From contig JABFRB010000001.1 in assembly GCA_013141385.1 (NCBI GenBank), positions 186,001 through 250,000 on the forward strand: a DNA stretch of 64,000 nucleotides, given 5' to 3'. Below, in pieces: positions 54,223 to 64,000 of the stretch. A program made the translations under genes and the position numbers. The notes beneath the pieces are model-generated. The model saw nothing but the letters and a program-made list of their open reading frames with translations. It did no database searches and was not told the origin of the DNA. Each line of letters starts with the position of its first letter. Position 1 is the stretch's first letter. This DNA is from Bacteroidales bacterium. GTDB taxonomy: Bacteria; Bacteroidota; Bacteroidia; Bacteroidales; Tenuifilaceae.

Positions 54223-55923
54223 ATGGAGAATAAAAAGTTAATTGAATGCGTGCCCAATTTCAGCGAGGGATGCGATATGTCTATTATCAAACAGATAACA
54301 GATGCCATAGAAACTGTTGATGGAGTAAGATTGATAGATGTTGATCCGGGTAAAGCAACAAATCGGACTGTTGTAACAATAGTTGGAACACCCGATGAAG
54401 TTTGTGAAGCTGCATTTAGGGCTGCAAAAAAAGCATCTGAAATTATTGATATGAGCAAGCATTCTGGTGCTCATCCACGTTTTGGTGCAACAGATGTTTG
54501 CCCACTAGTGCCAGTTTCAAATATAACTATGGAAGAGGTAGTTGAATATGCTCGAAAATTAGCAAAAAGAATTGGTGAGGAGTTACAAATACCCGTTTAC
54601 TGTTACGAGTTTGCTGCTTCGGAAGAAAAGAGGCGTAATTTAGCAAACTGTCGTTCGGGGGAATACGAGGGACTACCCAAAAAACTACAAGATCCAAATT
54701 GGAAACCCGATTTTGGTCCCTCCAAATTCAACCCTAGAACAGGCGCAATTGCTGTAGGTGCTCGGAATTTTTTAATTGCATATAATGTAAACTTAAATAC
54801 AACATCCACAAGAAGGGCGAATGCTGTAGCCTTTGACATACGTGAGAAGGGAAGACCAGTTAGGGTAGGAAATCAGGTTACTGGTAAAATAGCCCTTGAT
54901 GAAAAGGGAAACGAGTTATGGATTCCTGGTTCCCTAAAAGCATGTAAAGCAATTGGATGGTTTATAGAGGAGTACGGGATTGCTCAGGTATCTATCAACC
55001 TAACCGATATTACTGTAACCTCTATGCACATTGCTTTTGAAGAATCGTCCGCCAAAGCAATGGAGCGTGGGTTAAGAGTAACTGGTTCTGAATTAGTTGG
55101 AGTTGTTCCTTTGCAGGCAATGCTCGATGCTGGTAAATATTTCCTTAACAAGCAGCAACGTTCTACAGGAATCTCAGAGAGAGAGATTATAAAGATTGCA
55201 ATAAAATCAATGGGACTGGATGAGCTGACTCCATTCGATCCCGATAAGAAGATTATAGAATATATATTAAGGGGTAGTAGCAAAAAGAAACTTATTGATT
55301 TATCCCTCGAAGCATTTGCCATTGAGACCGCTTCTGAGTCACCAGCTCCTGGTGGAGGCTCTATTTCTGCTAGCATGGGAGCTTTTGGCGTTGCATTAGG
55401 AACTATGGTTGCCAACCTTTCTGCACACAAGCCTGGTTGGGATGATCGTTGGAAAGAATTTTCCGATTGGGCTGATAAGGGAAAGTTTTATATGGAACAG
55501 CTCATAAAGCTAATTGACGAGGATACAAATGCTTTCAACAAAATAATGGATGCATTTGGACTACCTAAGAGTAATGATGAGGAAAAGGCTACCAGAAAAA
55601 ATGCAATTCAACAAGCAACTCTTTATGCTACTGAAGTTCCATTTAAAGTAATGCAACTTTGCTTTGAATCAATGGAGGTTATAAAGGCAATGGCTGAATT
55701 CGGTAATCCAAACTCGGTAACTGATGCTGGAGTTGGAGCTTTAGCTGCTCGTTCAGGGGTATTGGGAGCATTCCTAAATGTGAAGATCAATGCTTCTGGC
55801 TTGGAGGATAAAGTAGTTGTTGAGAGATTTCTAAAAGAAGGAGAATCCATCGTAAAAAAAGCGATTGAACTTGAAAGTGACATATTGACAATTGTTGAGA
55901 ATAAGATTTCAGGGAAGAAATAA
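54223..55923 (+). CDS. ftcD: Bifunctional glutamate formimidoyltransferase / formimidoyl-THF cyclodeaminase
   Basis: The 566-residue protein is a fusion. Residues 1 to about 310 are the formiminotransferase (KLIECVPNFSEG at the start, SGAHPRFGATDVCPLVPV with the catalytic histidine), which moves the formimino group of formiminoglutamate to tetrahydrofolate. Residues about 350-566 are the cyclodeaminase (TASESPAPGGGSISASMGAFG), which releases ammonia to give 5,10-methenyl-THF. The two-domain form is as in mammals and many Bacteroidota. With hutI it completes the folate-linked end of histidine degradation. It is separated from the DUF4197 gene by 226 bp without recognised features. Confidence 0.95.
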   Translation: MENKKLIECVPNFSEGCDMSIIKQITDAIETVDGVRLIDVDPGKATNRTVVTIVGTPDEVCEAAFRAAKKASEIIDMSKHSGAHPRFGATDVCPLVPVSNITMEEVVEYARKLAKRIGEELQIPVYCYEFAASEEKRRNLANCRSGEYEGLPKKLQDPNWKPDFGPSKFNPRTGAIAVGARNFLIAYNVNLNTTSTRRANAVAFDIREKGRPVRVGNQVTGKIALDEKGNELWIPGSLKACKAIGWFIEEYGIAQVSINLTDITVTSMHIAFEESSAKAMERGLRVTGSELVGVVPLQAMLDAGKYFLNKQQRSTGISEREIIKIAIKSMGLDELTPFDPDKKIIEYILRGSSKKKLIDLSLEAFAIETASESPAPGGGSISASMGAFGVALGTMVANLSAHKPGWDDRWKEFSDWADKGKFYMEQLIKLIDEDTNAFNKIMDAFGLPKSNDEEKATRKNAIQQATLYATEVPFKVMQLCFESMEVIKAMAEFGNPNSVTDAGVGALAARSGVLGAFLNVKINASGLEDKVVVERFLKEGESIVKKAIELESDILTIVENKISGKK

Positions 55924-56181
55924 TTTGATAATTCAACAATATTTCTTATTTTGTTGAAAAAAAGTTAATTTGTATTTTTTAACTGTTTTTTTAACTTTTT
56001 AACATTGAATATTATTCAAAATGAGGAATTAATACTTTATATTTTTAAAAATTTAAATAGTATTTTCCTTTATTTACTACACTATGATTGTCAAAATGCT
56101 TGCAATTAGAAAAATATTTATATACATTGCGAAGTAGAAAATTAATTATTAACCTCTATTTGTAAACCTAAAACTTGTTCT

Positions 56182-59100
56182 ATGAAAAGACTATGTGTTT
56201 TTCTTGCATGTCTTGTGCTTGTTGGCGTTAATTTATTGCAAGCACAAACCGTGCGGATTACCGGAACTGTTACCAGTTCTGAGGATGGAATGCCAATTCC
56301 AGGTGTATCGGTAGTAGTTAAGGGTACAACCACCGGCGGTATTACAAACGTTGATGGTAAGTATGAACTTAACGTTGCTGCTTCTGCACAAACTCTTGTG
56401 TTTAGTTTTGTTGGTATGAAAACTCAAGAAGAAGCCATTGGCGGTCGTGCTGTTATTGACGTTGTTCTTCAATCAGAATCACTTACGGTTGATGAAGTAG
56501 TTGTAACTGCATTGGGTATTTCCCGTACAAAAAAATCTTTGGGCTATTCAACTCAAGAAGTTAAAGGTGATGCTGTATCAACTGTAAAAACAGCAAACTT
56601 TATGAACTCCCTTTCTGGTAAAGTATCAGGTGTTCAAATTAAAAAGAACACCAACATGGGGGGATCAACAAACGTTGTTGTTCGCGGTAATAAATCATTG
56701 ACTGGTAATAACCAAGTTCTTTATGTTGTTGATGGTGTTCCTATTACTAATGATATTAGTAATATTAGTGCTCAAGCAACAGGTGGAGTAGGTTATGATT
56801 ATGGTAACACTGCTTCAGATATTAACCCTGATGACATTGAGTCTATCAACGTCCTAAAAGGATCTGCAGCTACTGCTCTTTATGGTTCAAGGGGTAACTC
56901 TGGTGTTGTTCTAATTGTTACTAAGAAGGGTGCTGAAGGAAAAAAAGGTATTGGTGTAACTGTTAGTTCAAACGTTACTATAAGCAGTATTGATAAATCA
57001 ACCTTTCCAACTTATCAAGATAAATATGGTGCTGGTTATGGTGCATATTATGATTCAGCAGATGGTTATTTCTTCCAATTAAATGCTAGTGGTGGTACAA
57101 CTGGCACATTATATGATTGGGTTCCAACTACCGAGGATGCTTCTTTTGGTGGTAAATTAGATGGACACCCAGTTTATGGCTGGTATTCACTTGACCCAGA
57201 GTCACCATGGTATGGTCAACAGAGACCTTATGTTGCTGCCCAAAATGGTCCAATAACCTTCTTCGAAACCCCAGTTAACTATACCAATTCAATTTCTATT
57301 GATAATACAACTGATAAAGGAAGTTATAGAATTTCTTATTCAAACAATACTTCCAAGGGTATTCTTCCTAATAGTTCAATGTATAAAAATAACTTCCTTG
57401 TTAATTCAACTTACAAGGTTAATGATAAGTTAACGGCAACTATTTCTGCTAACTTTATTAATCAAAAAGCTATTGGTCGTAACTCAACTGGTTATAATGA
57501 CAATATTATGTCAGGTTTCCGTCAGTGGTGGCAGGTTAACGTAGATCTTAAAGATCAAAAAAGAGTTTACGACTTAACTCACAGGAACGTTACTTGGAAT
57601 TATGATTCAGATTTCTCTAACTTAAAACCAATTTACTGGGATAACGTATATTTCACACGTTATCAAAATTATCAGAACGACGGTAGAAAACGTTTTGTTG
57701 GGAATGTCGGGGTTAACTATAAACTTGCAAAATGGTTAGATGTTACCGCTCGTATTTCGTCCGATTCATATAATGAAACTCAGGAAGAAAGAAGAGCTGT
57801 TGGAAGTATTGCTACAACATTTGGAGTTAGCAGAACTAACCAAGAATCTGGTTATTTAAGACGTGACAATACTTTTAGCGAGGTTAACTACGACTTTATG
57901 TTAAATTTTAATAAGAATTTAACCGAGGATCTTAATTTAACAGGTGTTATAGGTTACAACGAACGTAGAAACAACACTTCACGTTTTACTAATTCAACCA
58001 ATGGTGGATTAAACGTTCCTGGTATATATGCTATTGGAAATAGTAAGGATCCATTGCCATACCCAGTTGAAACTGTTTCAATAATAGGAGTAAGAAGTAT
58101 GTATGCTAGTTTTTCATTGGGTTATAAGAATTTCCTTTTCTTGGACGGTACTTTTAGAGCTGACTATGCTTCTACTCTTCCTACATCAAAAAGCAAATAT
58201 TATTACCCTTCAGTAACTGGTTCATTTCTATTCACTGACATTGTTAAACAAAGTTGGTTGTCAATGGGTAAAGTTCGTTTAAATTGGGCAAAAGTTGGTA
58301 ACTTAGCTCCATTCGATGCTCTAAATAATAATTATGTTGCCAATACTCCATTTAATGGTGCTATGTACACTCTTTCAAATACAATGAATAATCCTGAACT
58401 AAAATCAGAAGAGACTGTCAGTTATGAAGCTGGTCTTGAAATGAATTTTATGAAGAATCGTTATGGGTTTGATCTTTCGTTGTATCAACAAAATTCAAAA
58501 GACCAAATTATGCCTGTAGCTTTAAGCCAGATAACAGGTTATGCATTTAAATATTTTAATGCAGGTGAAATCAGGAATAGGGGGATTGAGCTAACACTTA
58601 GAGCCACACCTATTAAGACCTCTTCGTTTAGTTGGGATGTAAATGTCAACTTTGCTAAGAACCAGAATGAGGTTGTGTCACTATACCCTGGTATTACTAA
58701 CTTACAATTAGGTTCATTCCAAGGTGGTATTACTCTTAACGCCAGCGTTGGAGAACCCTACGGTGTTCTTAAGGGTACTGATTATACATATTATAATGGA
58801 CAAAAAATTCTTAGTGCTACTACTGGAAAACCAGTTAAATCTGCAACCGCAACAGAGGTTATTGGAAATGTTAACCCTGATTGGACAGGTGGTATAAGCA
58901 ATACCATAACCTATAAGAGTTTTTCTTTAAGTTTCCTAATTGACGTTCAACAAGGTGGTGATATTTATTCTCTTGATATGTACTATGGTTTATCAAGTGG
59001 TTTATATGCAGAAACAGCTGTTTTAAATGATCTTGGAAACCCTATTAGAGATCCACGCGTTGGTACACCCGGTAATTATGCTTCAACCAGTGGTGGTTAC

Positions 59101-59481
59101 ATTAACCAAGGTGTAAATGTTGTTAGAGATGCTAGTGGAAATGTAATTAGCAGTACTCCTAACGTTACTAGAGTAAGTGCTACAACATATGCTGGATTCG
59201 GTTACTCACCAGAGCCTGCTAGAGCATTTATTTATGATGCAAGTTATGTGAAACTTCGTGAGGTTGCTTTATCATATAACCTTCCTACATCTTTGGTAAA
59301 TAAAATCAATGTAAAAGGGGTAACTTTAAGCATTGTTGGTTCAAACCTTTGGATCATACATAAAAACCTACCTTATGCTGATCCAGAATCAGGTTTATCT
59401 GCTGGAAACATTCAAGGTTATTCCATTGGATCACTTCCAAGCACTCGCGATTTCGGTTTCAATGTTAAAATCAACTTCTAA
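56182..59481 (+). CDS. SusC/RagA-type TonB-dependent outer membrane transporter
   Basis: The 1099-residue protein has a signal peptide (ending LLQAQ), a carboxypeptidase-regulatory-like N-terminal domain (about 24-105, VRITGTVTSSEDGMPIPGVSVVVKGT), a plug domain with the SusC signature LGISRTKKSLGYSTQEV and GDGVPITND-type loop (about 110-240), then a 22-strand barrel ending DFGFNVKINF. SusC proteins import glycans, peptides or other large nutrients using TonB energy. The SusD partner follows 10 bp later. No glycoside hydrolase, sulfatase or ECF sigma/anti-sigma pair is nearby, so the substrate is not indicated. Confidence 0.95.
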   Translation: MKRLCVFLACLVLVGVNLLQAQTVRITGTVTSSEDGMPIPGVSVVVKGTTTGGITNVDGKYELNVAASAQTLVFSFVGMKTQEEAIGGRAVIDVVLQSESLTVDEVVVTALGISRTKKSLGYSTQEVKGDAVSTVKTANFMNSLSGKVSGVQIKKNTNMGGSTNVVVRGNKSLTGNNQVLYVVDGVPITNDISNISAQATGGVGYDYGNTASDINPDDIESINVLKGSAATALYGSRGNSGVVLIVTKKGAEGKKGIGVTVSSNVTISSIDKSTFPTYQDKYGAGYGAYYDSADGYFFQLNASGGTTGTLYDWVPTTEDASFGGKLDGHPVYGWYSLDPESPWYGQQRPYVAAQNGPITFFETPVNYTNSISIDNTTDKGSYRISYSNNTSKGILPNSSMYKNNFLVNSTYKVNDKLTATISANFINQKAIGRNSTGYNDNIMSGFRQWWQVNVDLKDQKRVYDLTHRNVTWNYDSDFSNLKPIYWDNVYFTRYQNYQNDGRKRFVGNVGVNYKLAKWLDVTARISSDSYNETQEERRAVGSIATTFGVSRTNQESGYLRRDNTFSEVNYDFMLNFNKNLTEDLNLTGVIGYNERRNNTSRFTNSTNGGLNVPGIYAIGNSKDPLPYPVETVSIIGVRSMYASFSLGYKNFLFLDGTFRADYASTLPTSKSKYYYPSVTGSFLFTDIVKQSWLSMGKVRLNWAKVGNLAPFDALNNNYVANTPFNGAMYTLSNTMNNPELKSEETVSYEAGLEMNFMKNRYGFDLSLYQQNSKDQIMPVALSQITGYAFKYFNAGEIRNRGIELTLRATPIKTSSFSWDVNVNFAKNQNEVVSLYPGITNLQLGSFQGGITLNASVGEPYGVLKGTDYTYYNGQKILSATTGKPVKSATATEVIGNVNPDWTGGISNTITYKSFSLSFLIDVQQGGDIYSLDMYYGLSSGLYAETAVLNDLGNPIRDPRVGTPGNYASTSGGYINQGVNVVRDASGNVISSTPNVTRVSATTYAGFGYSPEPARAFIYDASYVKLREVALSYNLPTSLVNKINVKGVTLSIVGSNLWIIHKNLPYADPESGLSAGNIQGYSIGSLPSTRDFGFNVKINF

Positions 59482-59491
59482 ATTTTAAACT

Positions 59492-60982
59492 ATGAAAAAA
59501 ATATTAATATTCATTTCGGTCCTCTTTGTGCTTGCGGCTTGTAGCAAATTGGAGGATTTGAATGTAAACACGAAGGCGTTTACCTCTGCAACTGGACCAT
59601 CTGTGTTTAATGGAACCGTTAGAGCCTTTTTTAATCAAATGGCTACATTTAACGTAAACCAGAATAACACTGAACTTTTTGTACAGCATTTCACTGAAAC
59701 AACCTATCTTGATGAAAGTCGTTACGATATGGTAACTCGTCCTGTTCCTCAAAACCATAATAACATTATGTATAGAAATGTTCTTATGAACCTAAAGGAA
59801 GCAAAAAGACTTTTCACTGTAAGGACTGCAATTCAAGATGGTATATCTCAGGGTCAAAGAGATAATCAGCTAGCAATTGTTGAGATCATGTCGATTTTTG
59901 CGTGGTCAAATGTAATTGAAACTTTTGGTGATATGCCATATTCAGAAGCATTGGACATCCTTAATGTATCACCAAAATATGATGATGCCTTTACTGTTTA
60001 TAAAGATCTTATTGTAAGATTAGATGCTGCTTTGGCTTCCATGGATGCTGCTGAAGGTGGTATGGGTGCAACTTTTGATAATATTTATAATGATGATGTT
60101 GCAATGTGGATTAAGTTTGGTAATTCACTTAAACTTAGAATGGGTCTAATGCTAGCAGATAAAGACGCTACACTTTCTCAAACTACTGTAAATTCAGCTA
60201 TTACTGCTGGTGTTTTCACATCTGGTGAAAAATTCTCATTAGAATATTTAGGGGCTTCTCCTAACCAAAATCCAGTTTACACTGAACTAGTAGTTAGCGG
60301 TAGATCTGACTTTGTTGTAGCAAATACCTTAGCGGATGCATGTAATGCAACTAATGACCCAAGACGCGTAGGTTTTATGTGGACTCAAGTTGGTGGTATT
60401 TACAAAGGTGGTGTTGTAGGTAAATCTAGTGGATATACTACTTACTCCCATGTTGATAATAGTCAATTAACTTCTGAGCGTGAAGTTGTTTTAATGGATT
60501 ATGTTGAAGTTGAATTCCTACTAGCTGAAGCCGCTGCACGCGGTGGTTATACTGGTGCTGGAGTTGCTGCAACCCATTACGCAAATGCTGTTACCGAATC
60601 TATAACCAATTGGGGAGGAACATCTGCTGAAGCAGCTACTTACCTTGCTCAACCAACTGTTGATTATGCAACACTTATTGCAACTCAACCTTGGAAACAG
60701 GTTATTGGTACTCAAGCTTGGATTGCTTATTATATGAGAGGTTTTTCCGCTTGGACATCTTGGAGAAGATTAGATTATCCTCGTTTAATTGCAGCTGTTG
60801 ATCACGTTCAAGATGTAAATGGTATTCCTCAACGTTACAGCTATCCAATATCTGAGCAAACATTGAACCACGATAGTTGGGCTGCAGCTGTTGCATTAAT
60901 GACTGTTGGTGGTGATAATGCTATGACCCCACTTTTCTGGGATACAGTTCATTATAATACTTTAACTGGTGCTGATGTATAA
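59492..60982 (+). CDS. SusD/RagB-family outer membrane lipoprotein (SusD-like_2)
   Basis: The 496-residue protein has a lipobox (LAACSK, C17) and the helical TPR-like fold of SusD proteins of the SusD-like_2 type: NQNNTELFVQHFTETTYLD near the start, an early helical pair, GDMPYSEALD and the late WRRLDYPRL. It forms the lid of the SusC channel at the cell surface. The central part is rich in Gly/Ala/Thr. It is cotranscribed with the SusC gene (10 bp gap) and followed by a terminator. Confidence 0.9.
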   Translation: MKKILIFISVLFVLAACSKLEDLNVNTKAFTSATGPSVFNGTVRAFFNQMATFNVNQNNTELFVQHFTETTYLDESRYDMVTRPVPQNHNNIMYRNVLMNLKEAKRLFTVRTAIQDGISQGQRDNQLAIVEIMSIFAWSNVIETFGDMPYSEALDILNVSPKYDDAFTVYKDLIVRLDAALASMDAAEGGMGATFDNIYNDDVAMWIKFGNSLKLRMGLMLADKDATLSQTTVNSAITAGVFTSGEKFSLEYLGASPNQNPVYTELVVSGRSDFVVANTLADACNATNDPRRVGFMWTQVGGIYKGGVVGKSSGYTTYSHVDNSQLTSEREVVLMDYVEVEFLLAEAAARGGYTGAGVAATHYANAVTESITNWGGTSAEAATYLAQPTVDYATLIATQPWKQVIGTQAWIAYYMRGFSAWTSWRRLDYPRLIAAVDHVQDVNGIPQRYSYPISEQTLNHDSWAAAVALMTVGGDNAMTPLFWDTVHYNTLTGADV

Positions 60983-61022
60983 AAAAGTGTAGTTTTAAAT
61001 TATACACTAATTGAATTATCTA

Positions 61023-61056
61023 GGGAAGATGTCTAAAAAGGCATCTTCCTTTTTTG
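61023..61056 (+). terminator. Terminator after the SusC/SusD operon
   Basis: Stem GGAAGATG/CATCTTCC (61024-61031 with 61042-61049), a 10-base loop, then T7. Confidence 0.92.
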
Positions 61057-61420
61057 TACCTATTGGTCATTCATATTGATTTTTTAATATAGTGCATGAG
61101 GAGGATACTTTATTTAAATATGCGGTAATTCAGAATATATTAATAGGAAATAATTAATAATTAACTGGTTAGTAATCAAATAAAATATTGATTTCATTTG
61201 ATTAAGGAATAATGGAAGAATTTATAATACCGAATGATTTATTATCTTGCGCAATTATTTTAATTATCAATCATTATAAGATAATGACAATAGGCGGTTA
61301 TTTTTAATTAAAACATGAAGAATTCAAATACAAACAAATAATAGATTATTATAGATAGGTATTTAGAAAGAATCCTTAGCCTATATATTTTATAATCAAC
61401 TTGATATATTGTTATTACAA
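61057..61420. other. AT-rich intergenic region upstream of cysD
   Basis: No gene is visible in these 364 bp. TTATCTTG near 61242 is an imperfect -7 match. I find no S-box, T-box or palindromic operator that would explain sulfur control of cysDN. Confidence 0.45.
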
Positions 61421-62326
61421 ATGAAAAGATTTTCAATAAATCATCTGAGAGAGTTAGAGTCTGAATCAATCTATGTTATTAGAGAGGTAGCAGCACAATT
61501 CGAGAACCCAGTAATGCTTTTTAGCGGCGGGAAGGATTCAATTATTATGTTTCACTTAGCTAGAAAAGCTTTTTTTCCTGCTAAAGTTCCTTTCCCCTTG
61601 ATGCATATTGATACTGGTCATAATTTCCAAGAAACAATTGAGTTTAGGGATTGGCTGGCTGATGAATCAAGTGCAAAGATGATAGTTAGATATGTGCAGG
61701 ATTCAATTGATAGTGGTAGAGCTGCAGAAGAGACTGGTTTTGCAGCTAGCCGAAATAAATTGCAAACTGTGACACTACTTGATGCCATAGCGGAATTGAA
61801 ATTTGATTGTGCAATGGGTGGAGGTAGGAGGGATGAAGAGAAGGCTCGTGCAAAAGAGCGTTTTTTCTCTCATCGAGATGAGTTCGGTCAATGGGATCCC
61901 AAAAATCAACGCCCTGAACTTTGGAATATTTTTAATGGACGGAAAAATATTGGAGAACATTTTAGAGTGTTTCCAATTAGTAACTGGACTGAGATGGATG
62001 TTTGGCAATATATATTTTTAGAAAATATTGCTATTCCAAATCTATATTTCTCTCATGAACGTGAGGTTTTTAATCGTGATGGTATCCTTTATGCAAAAAC
62101 CCCTTTTATGAAAATAAGAGATACAGAGAAGGTGGAAAAACGAATCATTCGCTTTAGAACGATTGGCGATGCTACCTGCACAGGTGCTTTGGAGTCTATT
62201 GCCAATTCATTAGAAGATATTATTCGTGAGGTTGCCGCTACACGAGTTACAGAGCGCGGAGGAAGAGCTGATGATAAACGCTCAGAAGCTGCAATGGAAG
62301 ATAGGAAAATTGAAGGGTATTTTTGA
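61421..62326 (+). CDS. cysD: Sulfate adenylyltransferase subunit 2
   Basis: The 301-residue ATP pyrophosphatase-type enzyme has the PP-loop SGGKDS near residue 35, the MHIDTGHNFQETIEFRD region and GGRRDEEKARAKER. With CysN it forms adenosine 5'-phosphosulfate from ATP and sulfate. ATG at 61421 chosen; a TTG four codons upstream is less likely. cysN follows 82 bp later. No cysC, cysH or cysQ is present in the window, so the pathway beyond APS (assimilation or sulfation) is not shown. Confidence 0.95.
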   Translation: MKRFSINHLRELESESIYVIREVAAQFENPVMLFSGGKDSIIMFHLARKAFFPAKVPFPLMHIDTGHNFQETIEFRDWLADESSAKMIVRYVQDSIDSGRAAEETGFAASRNKLQTVTLLDAIAELKFDCAMGGGRRDEEKARAKERFFSHRDEFGQWDPKNQRPELWNIFNGRKNIGEHFRVFPISNWTEMDVWQYIFLENIAIPNLYFSHEREVFNRDGILYAKTPFMKIRDTEKVEKRIIRFRTIGDATCTGALESIANSLEDIIREVAATRVTERGGRADDKRSEAAMEDRKIEGYF

Positions 62327-62408
62327 GACTTAACTACTACCCTACAAGTTTTTTATTTTAACTATTTAGTTACTTACATTTAAATTACTTAATTACTGAT
62401 TATTTAAA

Positions 62409-63689
62409 ATGGATAAAGACGCATCAACTTCAGCAGCTTATCTCGATATGGAACTCCTTAGGTTTACTACCGCAGGAAGTGTAGATGATGGTAAGAGCAC
62501 ACTAATTGGAAGGTTATTATATGACTCAAAAGCAATTTTTCAGGATCAATTAGATGCTATTGAATTAGCAAGTGTTAAAAAAGGGGAAGAGTATATCAAT
62601 CTTGCATTACTTACCGATGGGTTGAGGGCTGAACGTGAGCAAGGAATTACAATTGATGTTGCTTATAGATATTTTAATACCCCTAAGCGAAAATTCATTA
62701 TTGCAGATACGCCTGGACATATTCAGTATACTCGCAATATGGTAACGGGAGCATCAACGGCTAATGTGGCTGTAATTCTTGTTGATGCTCGTCATGGTGT
62801 AATTGAGCAAACAATACGCCATGCATATATAGCGTCACTTCTAAGGATTCCACACGTTATAGTTTGCGTAAATAAAATGGATTTAGTTGATTATAAGGAA
62901 GATGTGTTTGATGGTATTCAAAAACGATTTATGGACTTTTCTACCAATCTAGACATTCAAGATGTACGATTTATTCCTATTAGCGCTTTAAATGGAGATA
63001 ACGTAGTTGATCGATCTGAAAAAATGAACTGGTATGAAGGTCCAACATTGATGTATCAGCTCGAAAATGTTTATATATCAAATGATTACAATTTACTTGA
63101 TGCCCGATTCCCTGTTCAATATGTTATCCGACCTCAATCAACAGAATATCATGATTATAGGGGTTATGCTGGCAGAGTAGCCAGTGGAACGCTTAAGGTT
63201 GGAGATAAGGTCAAAGTCCTTCCGTCAGGCTTTACATCTACCATTAAAAGAATTGATTTCGGAAAGGAGACATTTGAAATGGTAACCGCACCACAATCTG
63301 CAATTATATGTCTTGAAGATGATTTAGATATTAGCAGGGGATGTATGATGGTTTCAGCAGAAAATGGTATTCGTCAGAGTCAGGATGTTGATTTGATGGT
63401 TTGCTGGTTGGGCGAAAAACCTATGGTTCCGGGTGGAAAATACATCGTAAAACACACTACGAGCGATTTAAGGTGTATGATAAAGGAGGTTAAGTACAAA
63501 GTAGATATCAATACTCTTGAAAAGGATTTCGAGAATAGAAACATTGAACTAAACGATATTGGGTGTATTTCTATACGTACTACAAAACCTCTCTTTTTTG
63601 ATTCATACAGACAGAACAGATTTACTGGTAGTTTAGTAATAATAGATGAGAGTACAAATGTTACCGTTGGAGCAGGGATGATTATTTGA
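62409..63689 (+). CDS. cysN: Sulfate adenylyltransferase subunit 1 (GTPase)
   Basis: The 426-residue GTPase is EF-Tu-like: G1 GSVDDGKSTLIGRL, G3 DTPGHIQYTRNM, G4 NKMDLVDY, then two beta-barrel domains. GTP hydrolysis drives the otherwise unfavourable formation of APS by CysD. The protein ends near residue 426 without the APS kinase (CysC) domain that some CysN proteins carry. Confidence 0.95.
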   Translation: MDKDASTSAAYLDMELLRFTTAGSVDDGKSTLIGRLLYDSKAIFQDQLDAIELASVKKGEEYINLALLTDGLRAEREQGITIDVAYRYFNTPKRKFIIADTPGHIQYTRNMVTGASTANVAVILVDARHGVIEQTIRHAYIASLLRIPHVIVCVNKMDLVDYKEDVFDGIQKRFMDFSTNLDIQDVRFIPISALNGDNVVDRSEKMNWYEGPTLMYQLENVYISNDYNLLDARFPVQYVIRPQSTEYHDYRGYAGRVASGTLKVGDKVKVLPSGFTSTIKRIDFGKETFEMVTAPQSAIICLEDDLDISRGCMMVSAENGIRQSQDVDLMVCWLGEKPMVPGGKYIVKHTTSDLRCMIKEVKYKVDINTLEKDFENRNIELNDIGCISIRTTKPLFFDSYRQNRFTGSLVIIDESTNVTVGAGMII

Positions 63690-63744
63690 AAGTAGAAGGG
63701 GTTTAAGATTTCAACTCTAAATTTTGAAAGAGTAGTAATTGATA

Positions 63745-64000
63745 TTAAATATTTAGCCTTTTTCTTGCAAATTCAATGATTTCTGAATGATCAAAAGCGA
63801 GTGGCGGAAGTTTTTCGAGGCTAAACCACTCAGCTTTCTCTGCATCATCGCCGCCATTTACGCAAGAATTTTTGGGTGTTGTGAATCCATAATAAGCAAT
63901 ACAAATATTACGATCTCTTGGATCTCTCTTAATACTATCGAAGGCGGCAAGTTGGGTTAATTCAATTCCTTGTAAACCAGTTTCTTCAAAGAGCTCTCTT
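63745..64000 (-). CDS. NUDIX hydrolase, C-terminal part (5' end beyond window)
   Basis: The minus-strand frame is open from the right edge to a stop at 63745. It begins inside the Nudix box (RELFEETGLQG), so the upstream glycine half of the motif is outside. The rest (LAAFDSIKRDPRDRNICIAYYGF, then AEWFSLEKLPPLAFDHSEII) resembles ADP-ribose pyrophosphatase/NrtR-type Nudix domains of Bacteroidota. Convergent with cysN, with only 55 bp between. Substrate and full domain layout cannot be seen. Confidence 0.85.
   Translation of the reverse strand, partial: RELFEETGLQGIELTQLAAFDSIKRDPRDRNICIAYYGFTTPKNSCVNGGDDAEKAEWFSLEKLPPLAFDHSEIIEFARKRLNI

Noticed and set aside
54984-55430. 148-codon open frame opposite ftcD
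   Set aside because: Antisense to conserved formiminotransferase and cyclodeaminase motifs, with no recognisable domain.
61057-61420. Sulfur-responsive riboswitch before cysD
   Set aside because: No SAM-type core or stable multi-stem structure can be read; the region is simple AT-rich sequence.

Overview
The window looks like chromosome of a member of the Bacteroidota, most likely an anaerobic or facultative relative of the Bacteroidales. Four things point there. A SusC/SusD pair is present. Several genes are restricted to the phylum (DUF3276, DUF5606, DUF4197, the HYC_CC_PP family, YbbR, DUF1573). Many promoters fit the Bacteroidota pattern (TTTG about 19-22 bp before TAnnTTTG). Shine-Dalgarno sequences are largely absent. 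The DNA is AT-rich. I see no rRNA, tRNA, CRISPR array, prophage or intact insertion sequence.

Left part (1-17 kb). A TPR protein cut by the window edge and the glycosyltransferase mtgA come first. A compact AT-rich two-gene unit follows: a SatD-family protein, whose N-terminal motifs resemble a nucleotidyl-cyclase palm and whose C-terminus looks like an HTH, and a DUF3307 membrane protein. It lies downstream of three spaced copies of a paired palindrome. Next is a six-gene minus-strand operon (11083 to 4826) for a heterodisulfide-reductase/Qmo/Dsr-like complex, ending in a PLP-dependent sulfur amino acid lyase whose start lies 2 bp after the preceding stop. Then come a nucleoid-associated protein, a family 2 glycosyltransferase and a reverse transsulfuration pair (CBS, CGL). 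That pair sits inside a duplication scar: decayed copies of the glycosyltransferase 3' end and of the cusB 3' end lie next to each other at 16.4-16.9 kb.

Middle (17-33 kb). A Cus-type copper/silver efflux cluster (HYC_CC_PP, CusA, CusC, CusB, HMA protein) reads leftward. Divergent from it is a small membrane protein / winged-helix regulator / CreD operon. Then come a DUF4143 ATPase behind a 32-bp-periodic palindromic operator, and ferrous iron uptake (a FeoA-FeoB fusion plus a 50-residue Cys-rich protein) with a candidate palindromic operator.

Right part (33-64 kb). Housekeeping genes dominate: nusB, DUF1573, yajC, ybbR, coaE, a TerB/DnaJ protein, an M3 peptidase, mntP and uvrB. Also present are a large MASE1-PAS histidine kinase divergent from a single-domain response regulator, an Omp85-like protein, a YfcC transporter, histidine degradation (hutI, ftcD), a SusC/SusD pair, sulfate activation (cysD, cysN) and the end of a NUDIX hydrolase.

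Sulfur metabolism recurs: sulfate activation, reverse transsulfuration and the lyase-linked Hdr-like complex are all within one window. Several families of short intergenic inverted repeats are scattered through it; some act as, or overlap, gene ends.
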